Assembly: GCF_012933545.1 (NCBI RefSeq)
Contig: NZ_JAADJU010000003.1
Coordinates: 1-64,000, forward strand
DNA: 64,000 bases
From: Rouxiella aceris
GTDB taxonomy: Bacteria > Pseudomonadota > Gammaproteobacteria > Enterobacterales > Enterobacteriaceae
Direction: 5' to 3'
Part shown: in pieces, positions 19,316 through 27,687 of the stretch
How positions within the stretch are numbered: position 1 is the stretch's first letter
Layout: each line of letters begins with the position of its first letter
Translations under genes and position numbers: made by a program
The notes under the pieces: generated by a model
What the model was told of the DNA's origin: nothing
Databases searched by the model: none
What the model saw: the letters and a program-made list of their open reading frames with translations, nothing else

Positions 19316-20371
19316 ATGCATTCTGATGATTTTAGCGCCCAGGGCATCTCTGCCCTGTTAAGCCGCTGGCAACAGCAGCGACAGATCTTTACCCCGCGTT
19401 TTCCTACCGGTGTCAGCAACAGCCTGGCGGATATTGCCGGTATTCGCGTCGGTCACAGTACGCTGGCCAGTGGTGCCATACAAACCGGCGTTACCGCCAT
19501 TGTGCCGCCGGGCGAGGATCTCTATCACCATCCCTTGCCCTGCGGTGCGGCCGTGTTAAACGGTTTTGCCAAGCCTATCGGGCTGATACAGCTGATGGAG
19601 TTGGGGGAGCTGCAATCGCCGATCCTGCTGAGCAATACCTTTGCCGTCGGCACTCTGTTTAACGCCATGGTGCGACAGAGCTGTATCGATTTTCCGCAGA
19701 TTGGCCGGGGCGGCGCTACCATCAATCCGCTGGTGCTGGAGTGCAACGATGCCTATCTCAATGATATTCAGGCGATGGCAGTCAGCGAGCAACATGCGCT
19801 GACTGCGCTGGCAACGGCGGCCCCTACCTTTGCCCGCGGCAGCGTCGGCGCCGGGCGTGGCATGAGCTGTTTTGGTCTCAAAGGCGGGATCGGCAGCGCG
19901 TCGCGGCGGCATGCAGAGCTGGATCTGCAGCTTGGTGTGCTGGTATTGGCCAATTTTGGTGTATTAACGCAACTGACCCTGGACGGGGTACGTATTGGTG
20001 CCGAGATCGCCGACGTACTGCCGGAACTGGCACCGCAGGTGGATGCCGGTTCGATCATTATTATTATGGCCTGCGATGGTTATCTCGATAGCCGCCAACT
20101 GACGCGCATTGCCCGCCGTGCCGGGGCCGGGCTGGGGCGGTTGGGCAGTTATTGGGGGCACGGTTCGGGGGATATCGCCGTGGCGTTTTCCACCTGCCAT
20201 CAAGGGACGCTGCTCGCCGATGAGCAACTGGAACCCTTGCTGGCGATGGCCGCCGATGCCACAGAGCAGGCGGTGGTTGATGCCATGCTGGCGGCGGAAA
20301 CCGTGGTCGGTTTTCAGCAGCATTACCGCCTCGGTCTGGCTGGCGTACTGGATAAACTGGCCAGCCGTTAA
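19316..20371 (+). CDS. S58/P1-family aminopeptidase (DmpA/BapA-like)
   Basis: N-terminal-nucleophile hydrolase of the DmpA/BapA family, which releases N-terminal residues (including D-amino acids or beta-amino acids) from small peptides. The 351 aa contain the family start TGVSNSLADIAGIRVGH, and GGIGSASRRH around residues 193-202 as the probable self-cleavage site, where Gly-Ser exposes the nucleophilic serine. There is no signal peptide, so it works in the cytoplasm on imported peptides. The start is ATG 19316; GTG 19310 is an in-frame alternative. It sits between the ABC transporter and a D-aminopeptidase. Confidence 0.88.
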   Translation: MHSDDFSAQGISALLSRWQQQRQIFTPRFPTGVSNSLADIAGIRVGHSTLASGAIQTGVTAIVPPGEDLYHHPLPCGAAVLNGFAKPIGLIQLMELGELQSPILLSNTFAVGTLFNAMVRQSCIDFPQIGRGGATINPLVLECNDAYLNDIQAMAVSEQHALTALATAAPTFARGSVGAGRGMSCFGLKGGIGSASRRHAELDLQLGVLVLANFGVLTQLTLDGVRIGAEIADVLPELAPQVDAGSIIIIMACDGYLDSRQLTRIARRAGAGLGRLGSYWGHGSGDIAVAFSTCHQGTLLADEQLEPLLAMAADATEQAVVDAMLAAETVVGFQQHYRLGLAGVLDKLASR

Positions 20372-20398
20372 TTTTTTAATCAATTTAAGAGATATACC

Positions 20399-21220
20399 AT
20401 GAAAGTGTTTATTTCTGCCGATATTGAAGGCATTGCCGGTGTGATGCGTCCCGAGCAGTGCACTCCGGGCAATAGCGAGTACGAAACTGCCCGCGCGCTG
20501 ATGGAACAAGAGGTCAATGCTGCCATTGCCGGGGCGTTTGATGGCGGGGCAACGGAAGTGGTGGTGGCCGACAGCCATGCCATGATGCAAAACCTGCGCA
20601 CGGCAAATATCGATCCCCGTGCGCGTCTGGTACAGGGTAAACCACGCGGATTATCTATGGTGGAAGGGCTGCAACAGCAGGCCTACGACGGCATGATGTT
20701 TATTGGCTTTCACAGCGCTGCCGGAGAGCGTGGCGTGCTGGCCCATACCATCAATGGCCGGGCATTTTATCGTATCAAGCTAAATGGCAGTGTGATGGGC
20801 GAAACCGATCTCTATGCCGCCGCCGGTGCCGAACGCAATGTGCCGTTATGGTTGGTCAGCGGCGACGATCAACTGGCGCAGTGGGTGGCGCAATATTATC
20901 CCGAGGTCGATTATATCTGCGTCAAGCGGGCGATTTCGGCCAATGCCGCGGAATCCCTTAGTCCACCTATGGCGCAGGAAAAAATTCGCCTGCAGGCTGC
21001 CGCTACGGTCAAAGCCGCGCCGTTGCAGGTAGAACGCCGTTTTAGCGGCCCTTATCAGCTTGAGCTGATGGTTGCCAAACCGGTACTGGCGGATCTGTTC
21101 TGCCTGATCCCCGAGGTAGAGCGTATCGACGCCATTACTGTCGGTTATCGCAGTGCTACGGTGGCGGCAATTATCAGCCTGTTGAGCGCGTTCTCTTATC
21201 TTGCGTCGACACAAAAGTAA
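20399..21220 (+). CDS. M55-family D-aminopeptidase (DppA-like)
   Basis: Zinc-dependent cytoplasmic peptidase related to Bacillus DppA, which cuts D-Ala and other D-residues from peptide N-termini. It has 273 aa and begins MKVFISADIEGIAGV, holding the DxEG metal ligands. Further conserved histidines appear in VVVADSHAMM and GFHSAAGERGVLAHT. The last gene of the plus-strand run, 27 bases after the S58 peptidase. Its presence is strong evidence that the imported peptides contain D-amino acids, as murein fragments do. Confidence 0.92.
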   Translation: MKVFISADIEGIAGVMRPEQCTPGNSEYETARALMEQEVNAAIAGAFDGGATEVVVADSHAMMQNLRTANIDPRARLVQGKPRGLSMVEGLQQQAYDGMMFIGFHSAAGERGVLAHTINGRAFYRIKLNGSVMGETDLYAAAGAERNVPLWLVSGDDQLAQWVAQYYPEVDYICVKRAISANAAESLSPPMAQEKIRLQAAATVKAAPLQVERRFSGPYQLELMVAKPVLADLFCLIPEVERIDAITVGYRSATVAAIISLLSAFSYLASTQK

Positions 21221-21297
21221 CACAAGCTACCGCGCCAGCTTTTTGTTACCTTCGCAGTCTGAGTGCAGCAAGCAGAGAACAGCGGGGGAAGGGAAGT

Positions 21298-22188
21298 ATG
21301 CGTTTGCGCCATATTGAAGTCTTTCAGGCGGTTTTGCAGGCGGGCAGCGTTAGCGGCGCAGCGCGTTTGCTTAACGTCTCACAGCCCAACGTCAGCCGGG
21401 TGCTGAGCCATGCCGAACAACAGTTAGGCTTTAACCTGTTTGACCGCACCCCGCAGGGGCTGGTGATCACCCCCGAAGGTCGGCGGCTGATGCCCGAGGT
21501 AGAGGCACTGTTCAGCCATATTCAGGCCATCGGCTTTTTGGCCGAGCAGTTGCGCCAGGGGGAAGGTCAGCACGTCAGGATCGGTTCTGCCCATGCACTG
21601 GGACACAGCGTGATGGCCCCGGTGCTGGTGGATTTTCATCGCCAAACCCCCGCCGGTACCGTGGAATTGGTGACCGGACATTTTAATACGCTGAGTCAGG
21701 ATCTGTTGCAGTATAAAATGGATTTTGCCCTCGCCTTTGCCGAGCAGGTTTCTGCCGAACTGATTGCCGAACCACTGTACAGCGCCAATATGGTGGCACT
21801 GCTGCCGCTGGACTGCCCGATACAGGCACCGGTTTCCCTCTCCTGGTTGTGTGATAACAATCTCTTGATGTTGCAACAGCAAGATCCGCTGGGACAGGTG
21901 CTTAATCGCGTCTTGCGCGAGCAGGGGTTAACCCCGCGCGCCTCGCTGCATATCAAAACCTACTCGGTAATTGCCGATATGGTGCTGGCCGGTGGCGGCG
22001 TGGGCGTGGTCGATACCTTTACCGCCAGGCGCTACCTACATCAGTTAAAAATTGTGCCGGTGGTTGAGCGGTTACCTTTTGAGGTGATTTTGCTTAGCCG
22101 CCGTGGACAGCCACAATCACAGGTTGCCTTGACGCTACAACAGTTGATCCGGCATAAAATGTGGGCGTTAAGTGAGCTGGACGGCTGA
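21298..22188 (+). CDS. LysR-family transcriptional regulator
   Basis: DNA-binding regulator with an N-terminal winged helix (residues 1-60: LRHIEVFQAVLQAGSVSGAA, then SQPNVSRVLSHAEQQLG) and a periplasmic-binding-like effector domain; 296 aa. It is encoded in the same direction, 77 bases after the D-aminopeptidase, and most likely controls the D-amino-acid peptide cluster. A LysR regulator (DgcR) accompanies dgcNA in marine bacteria; whether this one is equivalent is inference. GGGGAAGGGAAGT directly precedes the start. Confidence 0.9.
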   Translation: MRLRHIEVFQAVLQAGSVSGAARLLNVSQPNVSRVLSHAEQQLGFNLFDRTPQGLVITPEGRRLMPEVEALFSHIQAIGFLAEQLRQGEGQHVRIGSAHALGHSVMAPVLVDFHRQTPAGTVELVTGHFNTLSQDLLQYKMDFALAFAEQVSAELIAEPLYSANMVALLPLDCPIQAPVSLSWLCDNNLLMLQQQDPLGQVLNRVLREQGLTPRASLHIKTYSVIADMVLAGGGVGVVDTFTARRYLHQLKIVPVVERLPFEVILLSRRGQPQSQVALTLQQLIRHKMWALSELDG

Positions 22189-22326
22189 TCTCTCTTTATC
22201 ATTCACGCCATAAATCCAATAGTGAAATCAATAAAGTATTCCACTAAACCATTTGATTATATTGGAATATTTTTTCTTCTTGATCGTTTTATCCGCAATT
22301 TTCCTGTGCTAGGTTATGTCTGTCCC

Positions 22327-22526
22327 ATGAAGGGAAATGACTACCTAAAGACAATATTATCGAACAACTGGCCGCCGTACATATTGCGCTTAAATCATCG
22401 CAGTTGATTTATCAGCAGGCGCAGGCCGGGGTGACGTATTGGTTCCCTATGGATGGTGGCCCTTCATCGCTGGAAATAAATGAACTGGAAAATGCCACTA
22501 TTGAGTTGATCAAAGGAGTGATCTGA
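22327..22526 (+). pseudogene. Frameshifted remnant of a small unknown gene before tle3
   Basis: The frame MKGNDYLK starting at 22327 and the frame reading DNIIEQLAAVHIALKSS, open from 22341 to a TGA at 22524-22526, are offset by one base and together would make a protein of about 66 aa. No good start exists in the second frame alone. Its TGA overlaps the tle3 ATG by one base, and its last codons contain the tle3 ribosome site, so the two were probably co-translated. I do not recognise the family. A sequencing error or programmed frameshift would also explain the break. Confidence 0.45.
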
Positions 22527-24631
22527 TGAGTGATAACAATACAAATTCTATTCGTAATCCAAAATATCTGTCGGTCAAGGATATTGGTCGCCCCATGACC
22601 TCCGGGGCCTGTCTGATAAAAAACTGCGCGGTGAAACCGCCGCTGCCCTGCATGGTGATCCTGGTCCACGGCGTCAACGATGTCGGTGAGGCCTATCAGG
22701 ATCAGGACCAGGCTCTGTGTCGCGGCCTCAACACCCGGCTGGGGCGCAACGATCTCGCACCGCATAGCTGGAGAACGCAGGAATTTATGATTGAGGATCC
22801 GCAGGGCGGTTTTAGCAAAAAAACCTGCAGCGTGCAGGAGCAGACCTGCATTAACCGGGTGAATCGTTCGCCGGTGATCCCCTTTTACTGGGGCTATAAA
22901 CCGGTAGACCATGCCACCTGGCAGCAGGATCAGCGACGCTATCGCGATGAATTGCTTAAAAATATGCCGGATGTGGATTTGCCCTATGATACCTATCGCG
23001 AGTTTGATCAGCGAAAGATCCGCACCCATAACGGCGAAAATATCGATAATTTAAGAAACTGGTTAGACACCATGGCGGCAAAAAACGGCGGCACCTTTGC
23101 CAATGCCACCACCAATATTCCCGATATGTTTGGTCCCGGTACCCGGGGGCTGATCCTGGCGGCGATAGCCAAATTGAAGTCGCGCAGCGAACTCTGGAAC
23201 CACGGCGACTGGAGCCATCCGATTTACCAGAATCCGCACCGTATTTATCAGGCCTATGCCGCCCGTCGGCTGGCAGATTTGATTCTGGATATTCGTCAGA
23301 ATCCGGATACTCAGCACGACACCATTAATATTGTGGCGCATAGTCAGGGCACCATTCTGACTATGCTGGCCAATATGTGGGTCCACGCGGAAGGGTTTGC
23401 GCCGGCCGACTGTGTGATCCTCAATCATTCGCCGTATTCCCTGGAAAATCGCTGGTTGGAAAATACCATGCCGGGGAATCAGCAAAGCAGCCAGGGCCGC
23501 CAAAAGACCTTCGCCAATTTCTGCAAATTAATGGCAAAAAATCCACGCTGTCAGCCCGCTGCCGCTTCCCATGACAGCGACTATATTAAATATTTGACGG
23601 GAATAGGTTGCCTGTCGCGCAAGGCCAGTTGGGACCAGCCCGCCTATAATCGTAATAACTTTGGCATGGTTTATAACTATTTTTGTCCCAACGATCAGGT
23701 CGTTTCCATTGCCCCCGTGCAGGGCTTTGGCTGGCGCGGTATCCCTGATAAACTGCGTGCCCCCCTGGGGGATAATCTGCGCCAGCGGGTGTTTTGTCGC
23801 GGCGTTACCGTCGGGGATAAAACCGGATTTCATTTTGAAATGCCCAGTTGCCAAGAGGATGACTCTAAAGATACCAAGTACCGCTACCGGGATGTCACCA
23901 TCAATGCCCCGCTGTTGCCAGAACCCTTTGTCTTTAGCCTGCAAGGGGAAGGCAAGGGCTATAAGGCTGCACTCAGTGGTAATGATCCGCGCATTGCCAA
24001 GGCGGCAATGAAGGCCGAAAAATTGGTGGGCGAATTTATTGGTGTTCCTCACCACCCGGAGTTTTATCATCTACTGCCCAACCAAAACCTGAGTGAATCG
24101 CAGTTGCAGGTGCTTGCGGAAGAACACCCCTGGGAGATAGTAAAAGGAACGGTTATCGGTTATCGCGATTCGCCAAAAGAGTTACTGATATATCGCCGAA
24201 TGACCGAGCCGGAACTGGATATGGCGATTAAAAACGATATTTCCTATAGTCAGCACTCCTCAATTGTCAAAAGTAGTGAGGCCATTGAAAAATCCATGGT
24301 TTACGATTTGGCGATTGGCAAATGTAACTCTTTTGAATTTGAAGACTTCTGGGACTACTTATTATTACAGGCCGACTGGCGACGAGAGGAAAATCCGCTG
24401 CCGGAAGTCAGAAAATATTATAAAGAAGGGATTTTGGATTTTGATAAAATAAAACAATTTATGAATAAGCCCGAGCGAGAAAACGGTATGCCCGTCGGAG
24501 AATATGGAGTGGTCAATGATTACGGGGCACGCCAGGTACAGGTGATTAGATCACAGCGTGATGATAGTGGTGCGGAAGAATATAGAGACGTGTTGCAATG
24601 GGAAAACCCGAAGCCGATTAATAATCCTTAA
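22526..24631 (+). CDS. tle3: T6SS lipase effector Tle3 family (DUF3274)
   Basis: Antibacterial type VI secretion effector of the Tle3 alpha/beta-hydrolase phospholipase family, 701 aa. The N-terminal hydrolase half has VILVHGVNDVGE near residue 45 and the nucleophile elbow IVAHSQGT with Ser 273; the C-terminal half matches the DUF3274 region. AAGGAG precedes the ATG by seven bases. It is followed immediately by immunity genes, the usual arrangement. No VgrG, PAAR or T6SS structural gene is in the window, so it is an orphan effector module that would depend on an apparatus encoded elsewhere. Lower-GC stretches suggest acquisition by transfer. Confidence 0.85.
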   Translation: MSDNNTNSIRNPKYLSVKDIGRPMTSGACLIKNCAVKPPLPCMVILVHGVNDVGEAYQDQDQALCRGLNTRLGRNDLAPHSWRTQEFMIEDPQGGFSKKTCSVQEQTCINRVNRSPVIPFYWGYKPVDHATWQQDQRRYRDELLKNMPDVDLPYDTYREFDQRKIRTHNGENIDNLRNWLDTMAAKNGGTFANATTNIPDMFGPGTRGLILAAIAKLKSRSELWNHGDWSHPIYQNPHRIYQAYAARRLADLILDIRQNPDTQHDTINIVAHSQGTILTMLANMWVHAEGFAPADCVILNHSPYSLENRWLENTMPGNQQSSQGRQKTFANFCKLMAKNPRCQPAAASHDSDYIKYLTGIGCLSRKASWDQPAYNRNNFGMVYNYFCPNDQVVSIAPVQGFGWRGIPDKLRAPLGDNLRQRVFCRGVTVGDKTGFHFEMPSCQEDDSKDTKYRYRDVTINAPLLPEPFVFSLQGEGKGYKAALSGNDPRIAKAAMKAEKLVGEFIGVPHHPEFYHLLPNQNLSESQLQVLAEEHPWEIVKGTVIGYRDSPKELLIYRRMTEPELDMAIKNDISYSQHSSIVKSSEAIEKSMVYDLAIGKCNSFEFEDFWDYLLLQADWRREENPLPEVRKYYKEGILDFDKIKQFMNKPERENGMPVGEYGVVNDYGARQVQVIRSQRDDSGAEEYRDVLQWENPKPINNP

Positions 24632-24642
24632 TAAGGAAAATA

Positions 24643-25413
24643 ATGAAAGCATTAACTATATTATTGCTGATTATTAGTATAGGTTTACTGACCTCCTGCC
24701 AGGCCTCACCTAAAAAACCGCCTACGCAGGTAGTTTATCGTTTTGATGACCATCGTTATCTGGAGTTAAAAGGATTCTACTGTGAGGGGGAGTTATGGTA
24801 TGTCGATAACAAAATGAATATTCGTTCACAGGTACATAGTCAGTTTTATCGGGTATTTACCAAAAAATATATTCATCCCTCTGAGCGTTATATTGCTATT
24901 ACCTCCTATGGTGCTGGAGGTTTTTCGATCTCAAAAGACTATGGCCGCACCTGGGAGGGGGCGAGCTTTGCGCCGGGCGGCGGGGCAGATAGGTTTGGTA
25001 AACGCATTCCGCGTCGTAAGGATCGAGACGGTTATTGGATCCCCGCGGGTGAATACACCCATCCAATACGTGAAGATATTATTTCATTTACCGTGGTTAA
25101 CGATCAGGGGTTTATGCTAACCAAATGGGGTGATATTTATATGAGCTCGAAACCTTTTGATGACCCTCGGTTAGAGCCGGGGGGCAGCGGAATAGACTAT
25201 ATCTCAAGCGGAGAAAAACATCATTTGTTTCCGAGAGATGTAGGTAGCCGTTGGGGAAAAGATTATCTCTCCTGGGTGTCAATTCAGGGAGACAAACCGT
25301 GGAAGGTTTTCGCCTTTTACGAAAATTTCCAGGGTATCCCCAATAAAATCCCCAAAGTGAAAAACTATCGCGGCTGGGATCGTATGCGCTGCGATCCGAG
25401 TTTAGGGCTATAA
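24643..25413 (+). CDS. tli3: T6SS immunity lipoprotein Tli3 family, copy 1
   Basis: Probably protects the producing cell from the Tle3 lipase in the periplasm. The 256-aa protein has a lipoprotein signal with lipobox LTSC, making Cys 19 the likely lipidated residue. The C-terminal 110 residues are almost identical to those of copy 2, whereas the middle (residues 40-140) differs in scattered places. Starts 11 bases after the tle3 stop with AAGGAAAATA upstream. Function follows from family resemblance to Tli3 and position beside tle3. Confidence 0.82.
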   Translation: MKALTILLLIISIGLLTSCQASPKKPPTQVVYRFDDHRYLELKGFYCEGELWYVDNKMNIRSQVHSQFYRVFTKKYIHPSERYIAITSYGAGGFSISKDYGRTWEGASFAPGGGADRFGKRIPRRKDRDGYWIPAGEYTHPIREDIISFTVVNDQGFMLTKWGDIYMSSKPFDDPRLEPGGSGIDYISSGEKHHLFPRDVGSRWGKDYLSWVSIQGDKPWKVFAFYENFQGIPNKIPKVKNYRGWDRMRCDPSLGL

Positions 25414-25477
25414 GCTTATCCGTTAAGCTGCATGACAGATGTTGTTGAATAAAAGGGATCTTGATTAAAGGAATAAT

Positions 25478-26248
25478 ATGAGATTATTAACCAAATCATG
25501 GCTAATTATTGGTGCCGGGTTACTGACCTCCTGCCAGGCCCCACCTAAAAAACCACCTACGCAGGTAGTTTATCGTTTTGATGACCATCGTTATCTGGAG
25601 TTGACCGGCTTTGGTTGTGAGGGGGCATTATGGTATACCGATACTAAAATGGGGATACACACCGAAATAACCAGTCAGTTTTATCGGATATTTACCAAAA
25701 AATATATTCATCCTTCTGAGCGCTATATGGCAATTACGGAATTTGAAGGTTCCGGATTTTTAATCTCAAAAGACTATGGCCGCACCTGGGATAGGGCGCG
25801 CTTTGCCCCGGGTGGTGGCGCAGACCCTTATGGCAAACGCATTCCACGGCGCAAAAAGCAAAACGGTCTTGTTATCGTGGCGGGTGAAGATACCAATCCG
25901 ATACGTGAAGATATTATTTCATTTACCGTGGTTAACGATCAGGGGTTTATGCTGACCAAATGGGGTGATATTTATATGAGCTCGAAACCTTTTGATGATC
26001 CTCGATTAGAGCCGGGGGGCAGCGGAATAGACTATATCTCAAGCGGAGAAAAACATCATTTGTTTCCGAGAGATGTAGGTAGCCGTTGGGGAAAAGATTA
26101 TCTCTCCTGGGTTTCAATTCAGGGAGACAAACCGTGGAAGGTTTTCGCCTTTTACGAAAATTTCCAGGGTATCCCCAATAAAATCCCCGAAGTGAAAAAC
26201 TATCGCGGCTGGGATCGTATGCGCTGCGATCCGAGTTTAGGGCTATAA
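25478..26248 (+). CDS. T6SS immunity lipoprotein Tli3 family, copy 2
   Basis: Same length (256 aa) as copy 1, with lipobox LTSC. The start is exactly 835 bases after that of copy 1, showing a tandem duplication. Differences cluster around residues 35-65 and 75-140, while the terminal third differs at essentially one residue (KIPEVKN versus KIPKVKN). Diversified immunity copies can widen protection against related effectors from rivals; this is inference. It has its own ribosome site (AAAGGAATA). Confidence 0.8.
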   Translation: MRLLTKSWLIIGAGLLTSCQAPPKKPPTQVVYRFDDHRYLELTGFGCEGALWYTDTKMGIHTEITSQFYRIFTKKYIHPSERYMAITEFEGSGFLISKDYGRTWDRARFAPGGGADPYGKRIPRRKKQNGLVIVAGEDTNPIREDIISFTVVNDQGFMLTKWGDIYMSSKPFDDPRLEPGGSGIDYISSGEKHHLFPRDVGSRWGKDYLSWVSIQGDKPWKVFAFYENFQGIPNKIPEVKNYRGWDRMRCDPSLGL

Positions 26249-26312
26249 GCTTATCCGTTAAGCGGCATGACAGATGTTGTTGAATAAAAGGGATCTTGAT
26301 TAAAGGAATAAT

Positions 26313-26390
26313 ATGAAATTATTAACCAAATCATGGCTGATTATTACCACCGGTTTGCTTGCCTGCTATGGCTGGATATCTTATTTCTGA
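26313..26390 (+). pseudogene. Truncated third tli3 copy (25 codons)
   Basis: Begins MKLLTKSWLIITTGLLACY, matching the signal peptide of copy 2 (MRLLTKSWLIIGAGLLTSC), with the same ribosome site, then runs into unrelated sequence and stops at 26388-26390. It lacks all of the mature domain. It marks the right edge of the duplication or a deletion within it. Confidence 0.75.
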
Positions 26391-26410
26391 ATACGAGTTT
26401 TTTATCAAAA

Positions 26411-26436
26411 CCCAGGACACATAACTGCGTCCTGGG
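26411..26436. terminator. Bidirectional terminator between tli3 and the gluconate dehydrogenase operon
   Basis: CCCAGGAC (26411-26418) and GTCCTGGG (26429-26436) form an 8-bp stem with a 10-base loop. The minus-strand product is followed by TTTTGATAAAAAA and the plus-strand product by CTTTCAT. It separates two convergent transcripts. Confidence 0.65.
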
Positions 26437-26451
26437 CTTTCATGTTACCTG

Positions 26452-27687
26452 TTACTTTTTCAGTTCGGTGCGCAGCGCTTTTACATCGCTGTCTGCTACC
26501 GCCGCCGCCGAGTTGCCCCAGCTGTTGCGGATATAGGTTAGTACGTTGGCGACATCGGCGTCACTGAGGTTGGCATCAAAGGATGGCATACCCGGTGCCG
26601 TTGGTGCCGCCTGAGTATCCACCGGACGACTGCCAGCGAGTACCACATGGATCAGCGAGGTGGCGCTATCACTGTTGATCAGCGGCGAATCCGCCAGTCG
26701 TGGGAACAAGCCGGGTTGACCGCCACCGTTTGGTGTATGGCAGGCAGAACAGCGATCGGCGTAAATCGCCTTACCGGCTTTCATACGGTTGTCGCTGGCG
26801 CTGATGGCGGCCGGGGCCTTGTTGCCACTGTCGAGGCCGCTGTCTTTGAGATAGACCGCGACGGCATGCAGATCTTCATCGGTCCAGTGCTGTGAGGAGT
26901 TTTGTACCTCCTCGGCCATCGGACCGGAAGCTATATCAAAGCGATTGGCCCCGGTTTTCAGATAGGTGGTGATATCTTCCGCCGTCCAGCTACCCAAGCC
27001 GGTATGGCTATTGCTGGTAATATCCGGTGCCATCCAGTTTTCCACTACCGAACCTTGCAGAAAATTGTCGTCTTTGTCGCCGCCAAGCATATTTTTTGGC
27101 GTATGGCAGGTGCCGCAGTGGCCGAGACCGGCAACAATATAGGCGCCGCGATTCCATTCGGCGGATTTTTTCATATCCGGTCTGAATTCACCCTGCTTAA
27201 AGTTGATCCAGTTCCAGGCCAGTAAGCTGGTGCGGATATTAAACGGGAAGGGCAGTTGGTTGGATTGCACCGGATGATTAACCGGTTGCACACTCTGCAG
27301 ATAGGCCCAAATCGCCTGATTATCCGCTTTGCTGACTTTGGTATAGGCGGTAAAAGGCATGGCACCATATAACCGTACTCCGTCGTGACCGACGCCTTGC
27401 GACATTGCCCGCTGAAAATCATCAAAGGTCCATTTGCCAATACCGGTGACCACATCCGGAGTGATATTGGCCCCTACCAGCCGACCAAAGGGCGTTTCAA
27501 TAGCCACGCCGCCGGCAAGCGGCTGACTGCCCGGCTGCGAGGAGGTATGGCAGGCGGCACAGTCGCCCACAACCGCCAGATAGCGTCCACGTTCGATCTG
27601 CGAATAATCGCCGTTGCCGCCAGCCTGGGCCATCGCGCTGACACCCAATGCCAGCAACCCGAGTGAAAAAGATGCCAATGTCTTCAT
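26452..27687 (-). CDS. Triheme cytochrome c subunit of membrane gluconate dehydrogenase
   Basis: Periplasmic membrane-attached cytochrome that takes electrons from the flavin subunit to ubiquinone. The 411 aa start with signal peptide FSLGLLALGVSAMAQA and hold three heme-binding CXXCH motifs: CAACH near 45, CGTCH near 192 and CSACH near 315. This count is typical of gluconate 2-dehydrogenase and related alcohol or sorbitol dehydrogenases. Last gene of the operon; its start overlaps the flavin subunit's stop (ATGA-type overlap at 27684-27687). Confidence 0.9.
   Translation of the reverse strand: MKTLASFSLGLLALGVSAMAQAGGNGDYSQIERGRYLAVVGDCAACHTSSQPGSQPLAGGVAIETPFGRLVGANITPDVVTGIGKWTFDDFQRAMSQGVGHDGVRLYGAMPFTAYTKVSKADNQAIWAYLQSVQPVNHPVQSNQLPFPFNIRTSLLAWNWINFKQGEFRPDMKKSAEWNRGAYIVAGLGHCGTCHTPKNMLGGDKDDNFLQGSVVENWMAPDITSNSHTGLGSWTAEDITTYLKTGANRFDIASGPMAEEVQNSSQHWTDEDLHAVAVYLKDSGLDSGNKAPAAISASDNRMKAGKAIYADRCSACHTPNGGGQPGLFPRLADSPLINSDSATSLIHVVLAGSRPVDTQAAPTAPGMPSFDANLSDADVANVLTYIRNSWGNSAAAVADSDVKALRTELKK

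Larger units (their letters stand above)
24643..26390. repeat. 835-bp tandem duplication of the tli3 unit, with truncated third copy
   Basis: Start codons lie at 24643, 25478 and 26313, both steps being 835 bases. The spacers after copies 1 and 2 are nearly identical (TAAGCTTATCCGTTAAGC..., through the ribosome site and first codons), as are the last 350 bases of each gene. The third unit breaks off after about 70 bases. Confidence 0.85.
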
